Of a DNA stretch of 64,000 nt, positions 50,131 through 62,718 are shown one piece after another. The notes beneath the pieces were generated by a model. The model did no database searches and was not told where the DNA came from. It worked only from the letters and a program-made list of their open reading frames with translations. A program made the translations under genes and the position numbers. Origin of the DNA: Loxodes magnus (lineage: Eukaryota > Ciliophora > Karyorelictea > Loxodida > Loxodidae); the NCBI GenBank assembly GCA_946699065.1, contig CAMPDV010000108.1:248001-312000 (forward strand). Direction: 5' to 3'. Every line of letters begins with the position of its first letter. Position 1 is the first letter of the stretch.

Positions 50131-52500
50131 TCAATTTGCTTGCTTTCTTAACTGTCTTCATTGCTAACCTTTAGTTTTGACCTTGATGCTCTGTATTATA
50201 CCTTACAGTTGCCTGATATGAAGTCTCTGCTTGGAGTTATTTCTACCACTCTTGGCATTACGAATTTTCCTAAACTGGGTTAAAATCTTACCTTGTAAAT
50301 ACGTATTTATTGTCTATTATTTTACTTGGACTTGCTCTTTATCTTGGAAGGTACTAATTTTCACTAAATTGATATCTTACTTTAAAACGGGAAGCATTAT
50401 GTTTTTAGATCCCTTTTAGATTGGTGATAAGTTCTTATTCTATGGAGAGCTATTTTTGTTTTGAAGTTATTGCTCTATATTCTACATTTGTTGAAATAAT
50501 ATCTTCTAAACTTAAGATCTATGTGGATTTACTAACAGATTCTGAGCATAGCCAAACTCTTCTTAATTAAACAGTTTCTTTTCTTGACTTTTAAGAGATT
50601 ACAACTATATCTTCTCTTAACTTCCCAAAGGCCTTATTTCATATATATTAAGTTCGTTTCCTGTTTTCTCAATTTCCTCTTATTTAAGAATAGAATCGGT
50701 AAGTATTTAAATTTTTTGCTTCTGAAAAAGTGTACTTTAATTCTAGCTGCTTTACTCTGTAGTTAATTTTTCTTTATTTTCACTGGTTTGATTATCTTCT
50801 TCGTAATCTTAATCTTCTGAAATCATTTTGGAGTTTTGAATTTACTGTTATATTTCCTCTAAGTTATGTTCTAGTCTTTCCAGGTGATACTCAAATCCTC
50901 TGTTCTCCTAAGAAAAATACTCTTCATTCTAATTTTTAAGTCTCTTGAATGAAGTTCAATCTCTCTTATTTTGGAACTTGTTACTTGGATTAGTATTGGA
51001 GGTTGTAGATGAGGGTGTTTTTCTCTGGGTATAAAAGCCTTAATTATGTTTCAGTTCTAATTCTTCTCTTTTAACTCTATTAATTTTTGCTCCAGTTAGT
51101 TCTTCTCAAATAGATTTTGACGTTTCAATGTAATTATCATATAACTCTTATCTTTCGCAAGGATAAATTCTAGTATATCCTCCTAAGTTATTCTCTTCTC
51201 ATTTCTCTCTTCCCTTTAGGTAATTTGCTACCATTTTTTGCTTCTCCTCTCTGATGTTCCTATTAGGTTTACAAAGTACTCTTTCTTAAAGCTATTTAGC
51301 CTTTTTATTAAGTAAGCTTTTTCTATTTGCTAGAGTAATTTTCATAATTTTGAGAGTATCTGCTATTACTCTCTTTTTGATTGCTAAGTCTAACGGAGTA
51401 TCTGTAGTAAAACTTGGAGAGTGGTTTACTTCTAGTAAAAAGGGTTTTAACTTGTAGTCTATCAAGATATCGAAGCCCAAAACTTCGAAGCACATGGAGT
51501 TAGTGATATCATCTGGCTAACATGATCTATATATATGGCTCAAAGTAGGTTAGACTGAGCATAAGGTTTTTATAATCATGTCTTTAATATTGTCTCACAG
51601 CTCTTTTGTATCATGCCCTTATTATTTTAGTCTATTCATACATGCTGACAATGACTATTTATGCCCTACATTGTCTAACTTTTCATCCTCATTAAAAATA
51701 AAATTTTCCGAATTTTTGTTAATAGCATAGTTAGTCAAATGCATACGTAGACTTTAAACGTTATTTTTACTAGGTTTCAAATAAGGTTCTGTAGCAAATC
51801 TGCAAAGTCCGTCTTCATGAATAAAAATTCTTAATGGGTCGCATCCTGCGACTAGAACGTAAATTCGCAGATCGAATTTGAGGTTATCAATTAGATAGGG
51901 CATTTTAACATATTGCTACACTACTATATGATCGTTATTAATGAAGTCTTCCAATTTTTTGCTTAGAAATATACCTTTACCTTAACAACTTGCTTCAGGT
52001 TTTGCGATGAAATACTTATTTTTCTTCTTAGTGAAATGCACTTTAAAATCGATTGAATCTCCTGGTAGTAGTCAAGTTTTAGGAAAAAATTTATACTCTT
52101 AAGGAAATTTTTTTCTCTGTCTCATCAGGTTTCTAGCTAAGTGATTTTTTCTAGTAATAGCATACATACCAGGAAAATGGTTGATTTTCTAATACACTTT
52201 CATCCTTTTCAATTTTTCTGGAGTGACATTACCATCACTTCATAGAATATCTCAATCATCTACATCAGGATCATTCTACTTCACTTTTCATTTAAAAACT
52301 TCAACAGCAACTATCTTTACAACTTCATACTTAGTTTGGCTAATATTCATGATCACTCTTGGCTTTTTCTTAGCTTTTCTTGAGTTTTTTCGAAAAGCAA
52401 GATCTTGTTCTTTATTTTTAGTTTCTTCTGATTCCTCTTCTTGTTCATTAGTTAAAATATCATCTTCTGACTCTTAATCTTAATAGTTTTAATCTTCCAT
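50131..52500 (-). CDS. tubulin-tyrosine-ligase-like polyglutamylase (TTLL6/13-type)
   Basis: About 789 residues, no intron. An acidic N-terminus is followed by the TTLL domain (about 65-420): DWDILWSDGNVTPEKLKRM, FFPKTWLLPGD, KYFIAKPEASCQGKGIFL, PYLIDNLKFDLRIYVLVAG, RMHLTNYAINKNS, MCFEVLGFDILID and LEVNHSPSFTTDTPLD. The Lys, Asp, Glu and Asn of the ATP-grasp site are all present, so it should add glutamate chains to tubulin, mainly in axonemes and basal bodies. TGA is Trp at TTLL-conserved sites (52252-52254, 52240-52242, 52072-52074). The long Gln/Glu/Lys C-terminus (RLEHNLEEIQQQ) is probably microtubule-interacting. Two near TGAs (50158-50160 and 50131-50133) could be the stop. Confidence 0.92.
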
Positions 52501-54602
52501 ACTTATTTCTAAATTATATATCGAAACTTAATATTAACATTCTACTTAAAACCCCTTTATACTTCTTACTACTTTAGACTGGCTTAATACACAACTTTCA
52601 TTTTCGCTAATCCCATGTAGTATATTTAAGTTAGGAAGTATTCTTGAGTACACTAATTCAGTTATCTAGATACGGAATTAACTGTCTAAAGCCTTGAAGA
52701 TATCATTATCAATGTCTCATTTAAGTATAAATATGAGGCTAATTTTATATATTTAAATGTTCAACTTATGAACCAAGCTTACTTAAATTGCCTTACTTTA
52801 GTATAAATAGAAGTATCATTTAGTATGTAACTGAAGTAATTTTAATAAAAGCTTTAGTATGGTAAAAAGAATGTCATTGTAGAGGTAACTAAAGAAAAAG
52901 GAGCAACACTTTGAAAGATAGGATAGTGGGCTAACTACTAGTTGATGGTTAAAGAGTCTAGCTTGATAAAAGAGTCACAAACTTAGTTGTAGAGATAACT
53001 TAAGAAGCTAGATAATACTTAAAGGTAGAGAGTGCTTTATTATATCTTTATTCTTAAAGTGAAATCTTTAATGAAACTACCCTCTAAATATCTAGCTATT
53101 AAAAAAATTGATTTAGCTATAGAATCTTAAATGCTGAGACCTTAATAAAATGAAAAGTATGCTGATCAACTAATAAATGAAGTATAAATAGTCACATCTT
53201 TTATTTTGATAGGATTCTTACATATAAAGCATCTAGTTAGCTATGACTCTAAAGAAGTTAAATTTGAGGATTTTTATATGGTTTTGAAGCTAATAGGAAC
53301 TAAAATATATCTATATGTTTAAATTAATGCTAAGTTAGTAACTTAGCACTTCAAATAGAGCAAAATTTATCTATATCAAGCAATAACTTCGCTATACTCT
53401 GACTCATTGATGAAAATACTGATGCTTCTAGTACTTTAAATAGTTTCAAAAAGAGACTGCATAATTTAAAAGATTTATATAAGATGCTAATTTTTTATCT
53501 TGCATTAATATAAAATTCAATTAAGGTAGCTATTAAGATGACTTAAGAAGAGTATCTAAAAGTATGCTAATGAAGTTTAAGTAGTAAGTATTGATCTTAT
53601 TATAAAATAGAAATAAAGAAATATGCACTTTAGTAAATCCACAGGAGACTTTAGTAGATTACACCAGTATAAAGAGTATAGAAACATATTAGGAAAGATT
53701 AAACGAAAATATATGAAGGAAGAGTGCTAATATCTAGTCAGTAAGTACTTAAAGCATTTTATACTATATTTAATATTCCTTAGTTGAGAATACTAATTAC
53801 TATATGCATTAAAGAATTGAAAATAAATAAGCATAAGATTTAGAAACATTAAGATTAAATATAGATGATGCTAGCAAAAGAATTACACTTGCTAAAGGAA
53901 CACTAGAAGGTGTCATATACATTATAATAGTATATGGAGTTTATCTACCAAAAAAAGGGAGTTTTGAAGTATTTAAAAGACTTAATTAGTAACAACAGAA
54001 AGTAACGCATGCTTAGTATATAAATAATATTTCGGTACATTAAGCAAGAAATTTTACTAAACCGTCCAAGAAAAACTCGCTATTTTTCATTCTTTAATCA
54101 ACTTTTAGTAAAAAGGAAATAAAAAACCTTAAAAGTTTATTATTAAAACTGATTGAAATGCACATTTAGTATATGCAAGTTAAAAACTAAGTAAGTAGCA
54201 TAATAATTTAAAGTATAATAGAAATATAATAGAAAGCTAATGCTTCACTTGCTTAAAGATAATAATTTGCTTCATATAAGATAAATATAATTACAGCATT
54301 ATTGCTTATAAATTATACCTTCATCTACTCTAAAGTTAAATAAGGAGAAAAAACCCTTGAAGCTTTACACCTAATTTACTTTTTCTATCTTACTAGACTG
54401 AAGTTTTGGATTCTTATTATTAGAGCTAAAATGTTGATTCATCTATTAATAGATGTTCTCTAGCATAACTTTAATTATATAAAGATATAGATAAATAGTG
54501 CTATAATTGCTTTAGCTAGCTAATTAGTATTAAAGAGCTGTATAAAGGATTAATTAAAGAGCGGTTTCTGGTTAAATTATTTCATTAATTCTAATGCTAA
54601 AT
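52501..54602. other. about 2.1 kb between divergent genes
   Basis: Upstream regions of the TTLL gene and the gene at 54603. I saw no conserved domain; much of it is AGCT-word-rich AT sequence. Large enough for a gene of ordinary size here. Confidence 0.35.
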
Positions 54603-56555
54603 ATGAGTGGAAGGAGAAGTCCTATTTTCGGAAACCAAAAATCTAATTAGCATATGCTAGTAAATAGTCCTTTTGCTAGGAAATCAAAGGAAGTGAGCCA
54701 AGAGTCTACTAAGAGGGCGGTAGAAGATGTTTTGATTGAAACTATATAAGAAGAAAAATATTCGAAGACTTGGGATTCTAAATCTTAGGAGTATGTCTAG
54801 GAAATTAAGTATCACACTCCTAAGCTTAAAAGAAGGAAATTGCTCTTTGATTAATTGCTATTATTAAGTTCGAGTGTTGAAAAACCTAATCGTTGCTATA
54901 CCTCCAATACTATTGAACAGCAAAAAAAAGCAGAAAATAAAAAAGAAAATGAAGAAGCAAAGAAAAAAATGAGAAAGAGCACTATCGAAACAAGAGATTA
55001 AAGTAAAGAAGGTAGGATTAGGAAGTTTTCGCTACCTGAAGAATCTTTATTCATCTAGTTCTTACAGGAAAAAATGAAGCTAATAGATAAAAAAGGAGAG
55101 CAAGATTTGATTAATGTTTAAGATATTGATCAATATAAAGAAAAAGTTAGGAAATCTAAGTTAAAGTAAAACTCAAAAGTAGGGACATTTTTCTTTTTTA
55201 AGAAGGTAAGTTAAAAGCTTGCCAGTTAAGTTTTGTTCAACTATAAAAAATAGAAAAAACAAGATTAAACTCAGGAGGACCAAAACTTTGATGTTACCTC
55301 TATTAAAGTAATATAAGAAGAGAAATAATAAGAAGCATAAAAACAAAAAAAGCCAATTATTTAACGTCTCAATTTATAGGAAATTTTAGAGAAGAGTAAC
55401 CTTAAATTTAATAAGTAAATAGAAAAGACAAAAATTGAACTAGAGTAGAAGTTGCCATTGATAAATAAGGTTAATGAAGTTCCATAACGATAATTATTGG
55501 AGATCAAATAGAAAGTAAAGAAGTTCCAAGACATGAAAAAGATGCACTATAAATTCTTCAAACCTCTTTATTTGACTAATTTAATCACCAAAACTTTTAG
55601 ATAGAACTAAAGATAAATTTTGACTGACAGAGAGTTTATGAACTGCTATATCTGTAATTCTTAGAAGTGTAGATGCATTATTCCTGAGTATACTTACTTG
55701 ATATCTCCTACTCCTGAAATAATTAGGAGGAAAGTGCAAAGTTTAAAAGGTAGCGCTGTGCATTCAAGGTAGCACTCAAATGATTTTTAAGACATTAGTA
55801 AACCACAAACTCTCCATAAAATAGACAATTTGACATCTCGATCAACTAAAGCTGCTCTTACAGGAAGCGAAAATAAGATCCATTAAAGACATATATCATT
55901 AAATAAGCTATATGATGCAATTTCATCTAAATGCAAAGAAGCTGAGAAGGTAAAGGTGAACAAGAAAAAGATTTAAAAATAAGTGAAGAATATAAATAGA
56001 AAGCTAGCTAATGATAAGATATAGATCAATCTATTTGAACATAAGATAAAGGCATAACTTCAACAAAAGGATATTACTATCACTCCACGTGATGTACAGA
56101 TACAAAAAGTTAAGAATAGGAAAATGATAAAAGAAAGAAAAGAATTTACTAAAGAAGCTTAAATAGATTATTATGAAAGACAACTTGAAACTTATAAAAC
56201 AGGCATCAAATAACGTACAGCCTAGACATAAGGAAAGATCAGTCACTAAATAGATCTTGAAAGTTTGTATTAGAGAAAAAAAGTGAAACTAACAAAAAAG
56301 ATGCTCCCTTCTATGAATTAATTCAATATATGGCAAGAGTAACATAATGAGTTTCTAAATCAATTCTTTCTAACCACTGTTTCAAAGTGTCAAAATTTAA
56401 ATCCAAAATACAAAGAAAAATACCTTAATATAAAAGCTGATCTAGAGGGATTTTAATAAGCATGAAACAAAATTCATGCATAGAAGCAAGAAGATGTTGA
56501 TGTAGGAAAGGTACATAAAGGTATAAACATTAATATCAAAAACTTTGACTTGTGA
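54603..56555 (+). CDS. basic coiled-coil protein, unrecognised
   Basis: 650 residues, ATG 54603 to TGA 56553-56555, one internal TGA (near 56463) as Trp. Lys/Glu/Gln-rich with long helices (EQQKKAENKKENEEAKKK, EILEKSNLKFNKQIEK, LLEIKQKVKKFQDMKK) and a compact Cys cluster FMNCYICNSQKCRCIIPEY near residue 348 that could bind zinc. A Ser/Thr-rich portion follows, then another helical basic part (FEHKIKAQLQQ, KMIKERKEF). The N-terminus MSGRRSPIFGNQK is polar. Style fits a cytoskeletal protein; no domain is recognised. Confidence 0.62.
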
Positions 56556-58627
56556 CTTATTTAATTAAGATTCAATTATTATCATGATAGATAAACAGTA
56601 AAAAAGTAAAATCTAACTTTAAATTCCATTTTTACCCAAAATCTAGTCATTTCCAAGTTGCTAATTTCATTAAATTTGAATGAAAATTTAACTTCTAAAA
56701 GTATAAGAAATTGAACTCTTTTTTATTTAAAGTAGCTTAGTACTAGTATTTAATGTATCAAATTAGTAACATACTTATATCTTTAATCTTTTGATATCTT
56801 TATTTGCTCTACTTAGAACTAAAATTCTCTTACAGTTATACAGTTGGATTTAATATTTGACTACAAATTTTACCAAACAACTATATTTTCTAAACTATTA
56901 AACTATATGGCTATAGAATTTTGATCTATCACTATTAGAAAGAGATATAGAAGAAAGTACTAAAATACACTAGTAGTAGCTATATTAATGAATGGTTTAA
57001 ATATGGAAATTATTTTACTAGTCCATATATAGAAGATAAGGTAGGCTAAGTTTAGTGCTTTTCTATAATATCCACTTGTAGAAATCTTCTTATCTACTCA
57101 AAAGAAAACCTTTGCTTCTTGTAAAATTGTAGTACTCTTATAGGATAGTTTAGCCAACTTATTTTAGCATTGCTAAATTATTCATTTAGCTTAAGAGAAC
57201 AGGATAACTTCAAATTTTCCCTTTAAACTAGATTTGTACTTGCTTAGATAGGCTTAATATTACTAAACTATCTTATAAGATTTAGTTTTAGCTGATACTT
57301 CAAAAGCTTAAAATAGAAAGATGGATAGGTCATGCAATAATCTAAATAGAGTGAACTTGCTAGCTATGCTTGCTTAATTTATGATTAGCCTTTGGATTAT
57401 TTATCATCTGAGTTACTCGCTTCCCACATTATTTTAGAACTGAATATAATGGAAAATTTCAAACTTGAGATGAAATATAAAAATAGAAAGAAGGAAAGAT
57501 ATCAGATTTTAAATAAGTAATTAGTACCAAGTTTCGTAATGGGATAATAATAAGTGCTAGTTGATAATAAGACTAGATGCTTTAAATCTAAGGGAAATGA
57601 TATCAACTCATTATATTCTTAGATATAAGATTTACTAAAAAGCTCATAATAAAGAATAGACTCTCTAATTTACAAATATCTATCTAAATTATACAAACCT
57701 GAGCTTATTAAAATCAATAAAGCTTATAAAGAAAAAAAGATATAAAAGATATGATATAAACTAATCAAGGATGAGTAATATAAACTTTATACATTAAAGT
57801 AGACTAAACCGCTCTCTTTTACTATATCTAATTACTAATGATAATTACGAAATTCATATTCAATATAAAATAAATATTATTATACTAAAAGCTAAAAGAA
57901 TTAACCTTCACTATATTTATATTTCAATTCAATACAAAAAGAGTAAATATACATATCTTTATAGTGTGATACTTTATTAAATAATTTTAATGGCTAATTT
58001 AATATTAAGAATACATTTACTTTTGCTATATGAAACTACTGCTATCTAAGCGAGATTCTTCTACTAGCACCTTTTTATTTTTATCTCTTTTCAATTGAAT
58101 TTTATTTTCACCGCTTTGCTATATTTCAAATCTGAAACTTTAGAGTTATTAAAGTTCCATTGTATATGAAGCAAGCAAGTTTTGTATGATAATTAAGTGA
58201 GAGTAAGTGAAAAGTTTCTATATAGGTATTATTTATGTGGTTAGCTCTTTGTAGATTATGCATTTGAAAGATAAAAAACATTAATTTAGTCAATTATAAA
58301 AATACTTCAATATATAGACTAAAAAGAGCAACTTATAGTGAATTTATTAGCTAGTCTCGAAGAGCTTAAGACAAAAGAAAATAACATGAAGCTTAGGAAT
58401 TTTAAACTGATTTATCTTTTTAAGTAAAGAAGCTAAATGGAGCATATCTTTGATAGTTAGAATGAGGTGATTTAAAATGCTTTAACTATGTTAAAAGTTC
58501 TACTCCTTTCCAAATATATAATAAACTAGTTTGATGAGGGTATCTAAAATATATAGTGATTTAAGTAATTATTAGATGCTTTTACTATTAAATGAAATTT
58601 TGAATGTTTGGTATCTTTTTTAAATGT
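56556..58627. other. about 2.1 kb between convergent genes
   Basis: No recognised gene; AT-rich. As the largest unassigned block between two 3' ends, it probably contains a gene I did not resolve. Confidence 0.35.
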
Positions 58628-61399
58628 TCAAAAGCTTTTGTTAAGCTTATTTTCTTTACTTGCTTGATTTTCTCTGGCTATTATATTCGTTATTTTCTGA
58701 ATATTAGTTTCATCATAATCGTGTTTGACTGTTTCGATTTCTATGTATTTCTTACTTAAATCATGAATTAAGGGTAAATTTAAAGGATCTTTCGGTAAAA
58801 GCTCAGGTGAATTGATTGTAACTTATGTAGGTTGGATATCTCATATTTCTTCTGCATACTGCTTTATAGATCTATCAGATGAAAACTTTCCCATTTTAAG
58901 TGCTGCAGATATTGCTTTCATATTTCATTCTTGTTAATTTATATACGTTTAGTCTACTTAGCTCTAAGCTTCCATATAACTAGGGAAATCATGTGAAATG
59001 AGTCATTTATCATCCTGTATTAAAGAATCAATAACATCTTAGTATATAGAATATTGTCCAAAAAGCCCTTCCTTTATATACCAAATCACTTCCTATAGCT
59101 CTGGACACATAGGTCTTTTTCCAATACCTGCTTTTAATTAGTTTCTTTCATTCATATTAGCTCCAAAAATGAACATATTTTGAACTCCTACTTCTTAACT
59201 AATTTCAACATTCGCTCCATCCATTGTTCCAATAATCAAAGCCCCATTCATAGCGTATTTCATATTACCAGTTCCACTTGCTTCCATTCCTACAGTAGAT
59301 ATTTACTAGGATAAATCTGCTCCTGGGATAATTATCTAAGCACTTGATACATTATAATTAGGAACGAAAACTACTTTCAAAACTTCATGCATTTCAGGAT
59401 CATTATTTATCTTGAACGAAACTTCGTTTATTAGCCTAATGATTATCTTTGCTTCTCTATAACTAGTTGCAGCTTTACCTGCAAAAATAATCACTCTTGG
59501 TAGTAGTGTTTACTTATGCTTTATTATTAGCAAGTATCTATGGATAACGTACAAGATATTCATCAGTTGTCTTTTATACTCATGCTATCTTTTAGTCATG
59601 CAGTCGTATAAGGCATTAGTTGGAATTTCTATTCCAGTAGTTTATTAAATAAACTTTTGCAGTATCTTTTTATTATGCTGCTTTATTTCTACAAACTTCT
59701 ACTAGAACTCAGGGTCATCTGCATAACGTAGTAGTTCTTTCAGTTGATCTAAATCAACTAGCCAATTTTGACTTCTTAAGTAAGTACTGTAAAGTAATGA
59801 AAGTTTTGGATTACAGCAATGTATCCACCTTCTAGGAGTAACTCCGTTCGTAATGTTTATTAGTTTGTTAGGGAAATATTCATGCAAGTTTTTGAAGAGC
59901 TGCGCCTTTAAAATATCAGTATGTATTTAAGCTACACCATTTATTCTTTTACTTGAAAGGAAGCATAAATTAGCCATTCTTATTTTTTTCACTGTTCCTT
60001 CTTCAATAAGAGAACAATGCCACATCATCTCATCCCTTTTTTGCTTATTCTTGCATTTTATCGCTATATCCTGCATAAATATCTGATTAATCTGGAAAAT
60101 TATTTCTAGGTGACGAGGTAATAACTTGCCAAACAGTTCGACAGACCATGTTTCAAGTGCTTCTGGCAGTACAGTATGATTTGTATAATTCATAACTTAA
60201 GTTATAATCTTCCAGGACCTTCCCCAATCGTACTCTTTCTCATCAAGAAGCACTCTCAAGAGTTCTAAGATTGCAACTCCAGGATGAGTATCGTTAAGTT
60301 GAATTTATACCTTTTCATGTAGATTATCATAGTTGGAAAAAATGTTATTTTAAGTGATATAGTTATCGTACCGTACTAGTATATCCTAAATACTCGCACA
60401 ACAGAAAAAATATTGCTATCTTAGTCTCAATTCCTTACCTACTTCCATACTATCATTTGGATATAAAACCGAGGTTATTTATTCAGCTCTTTACCTACTT
60501 TCGAGTACTTTGAAATAATCGCCATGTAAAAAGCTTTCATAGTCAAATTCATTTGTTGGAAGTGATTTCCATAGTCTCAAGTTACAAGTGTTTAAAGTGT
60601 TATAGCCGGGAATTGGAATATCATAGGCCATTGCAACAACAGTTTCTTCAACTTACCATACATGTCTTGTTACACCTTTTTTCTCCTTTAATATCACATT
60701 TCCATAGAAATGAACTCGATACTTAATATCACTTCTCTCAATTTATCAAGGATATATATCGTGCAATCAATATTCAGGTTGCTCAATTTGCTATCCATTT
60801 GCGATAAATTATCTGAACATTCCATAATCATATCGGATTCCGTATCCCCAAGCTGGATAATCAAGACTTGCCAAGCTATCAAGAAAGCATGCAGCTAATC
60901 TCCCAAGACCTCCATTTCCAAGAGCAGCATCAACCTCCTCACAGTAAATATCTTCTAGTTTATATCCCAAGTCAAGTAGAGCTTACTAATACTTATCCTC
61001 AATATCTAAGTTTATTAAGCTGTTTTGCATTAATCTACCAAGTAGAAACTCCATGCTGAAATAATAGACCCTTTTACAGTTATTACCATTATGGAATTCT
61101 TAAGTATCATTTCATACTTCCAAAAGTCTATCTCTTATGGATAGAGCAGTTGAAGTATACGCAGATTTGGTATCAAACGAGAACCTGGTTCTAGCTAGCG
61201 TATATTCCAAATGAGTACAGATCTACTTTTAGATATTTTCAATATCTTCCTTTAAGTAAGAAGACATCAGAGACCACAGTTTTGAAGACTCTCCAAAGCA
61301 AGGCCTATTAGACATTCTCTTGTAATCCTTACCAATAGAACGAGATCTTTTATATTTGCCTTCTAATGGAAGACTTTATCTTCTTTATATAGAAGTCAT
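58628..61399 (-). CDS. glycogen (starch) phosphorylase
   Basis: 923 residues, somewhat longer than the usual about 840 because of an N-terminal extension. Core landmarks in order: [107 protein letters not shown], the PLP site [19 protein letters not shown] with its Schiff-base Lys (near residue 706) and DGANVEI. It cleaves alpha-1,4 glucan with phosphate to glucose-1-phosphate in the cytosol. TGAs 60767-60769 and 60746-60748 fall on conserved Trp. The phosphorylatable N-terminal Ser region (MTSIQRRQSLPL) is basic and resembles the animal one. Stop TGA; no intron. Confidence 0.97.
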
Positions 61400-62718
61400 T
61401 TTTAATAATTTTCTAACCCTTTAATTATATCTCTAAATCCAGCCTTAATATACAGAAATCATCCTTTCTAGTTAGTTTAAGGAAGACGAAAGCTAAGTTA
61501 ATGCAAGTAACTTTTAGAGATAGGTAGAAAAGAGTGTGAAGGTATAGAAGTAGAAATAGATGCATTCCTTTATTTGGGCTACAAGAAGAAGCTATTATTA
61601 GGCAGTAAATATCTATATCTATATCTCTTAGCTTTTTGCTTAGTTTAATTTAGCCATTTAATTCAATATACTTTCAGTAATTTCTGTTTAAAAGCTGTTT
61701 TCATAGTCTTCTCTTACTAGTTTATAAGCTTATCTATACCAACTATTACCAGTACTTTAGCTTAATTGGAAAGAAGCTAAAATTGATGTGACTTTAGCTT
61801 AAATAGAAAAGTAAATGTGATCGTTCTAGTAGAAGCGAAATTTCGAGGTTAATTGATATGCTTTTGCTTATAAAAATATCATAAGAGCTAGTGATAAGAT
61901 ATAAAAAGGGTAAATTAACCAAATCTAAATAAAGATATTTAATACTAAGGATTATTATAATTTGCATAATTACTAGTTAGTATTAAGGGATAAATCAAGA
62001 TCTAAGAGTATACCAAGAAGGAGTAATCATATAAAATTTGAGACTAGAAGGCATGAATAGCTTCTTAAAATGGAGTGGATAAATTGAAATGCTTTTTAAA
62101 GTTAAAATAGAAATCTTAAAAATATATTGTGTTGGTTATATAGAATCAACAGTATAATTTACAAAAAGACTTTAACCTAGAAAAGGAAATTTGCTTTTCG
62201 CCTTTGATTTCTATAAAACATCGAATGAGAATGTTAAATGTTAAATGTGCATAATTACTTTTTGGGATAACTGAATATGATATCATTTTACCATATATAA
62301 AGAAATAAAAATCACTTCGCTAAGAATATTGGTGACAGATTAAAATATTTAGATAATACGTTATGACAGAGTACTTAAGCCTTTGGATAAATAATAATTA
62401 CTGTCATTGAAAAAAAGAAAATAAAATCGCTTTTTGGTTGCTTAGTTGCTTGTAATTTAAATATCTCAAGAAAGGAATAAAAAATTTTATTCTCTTAAGA
62501 CTTCCGAATATCATCGTAGCAAAATTAACTCAAAAACTTGGGTTTATTTCTATAAAGTTATTGAAAGTCTTTTAAGTATTATATCAAAGATTGTTCAATC
62601 TTTTTTAAAGTGTGGTATTTGAATTAAAGAGCGTTATATATTTCAAGATGCTATCTTCTTTATAATACAGAGTTGTAATAAAATTAATTAAATTAAGTAG
62701 ATGTTGGATGCTAAATAA
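61400..62718. other. about 1.3 kb spacer
   Basis: This lies between two minus-strand genes, including the phosphorylase start region. No gene or RNA was recognised. Confidence 0.35.
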
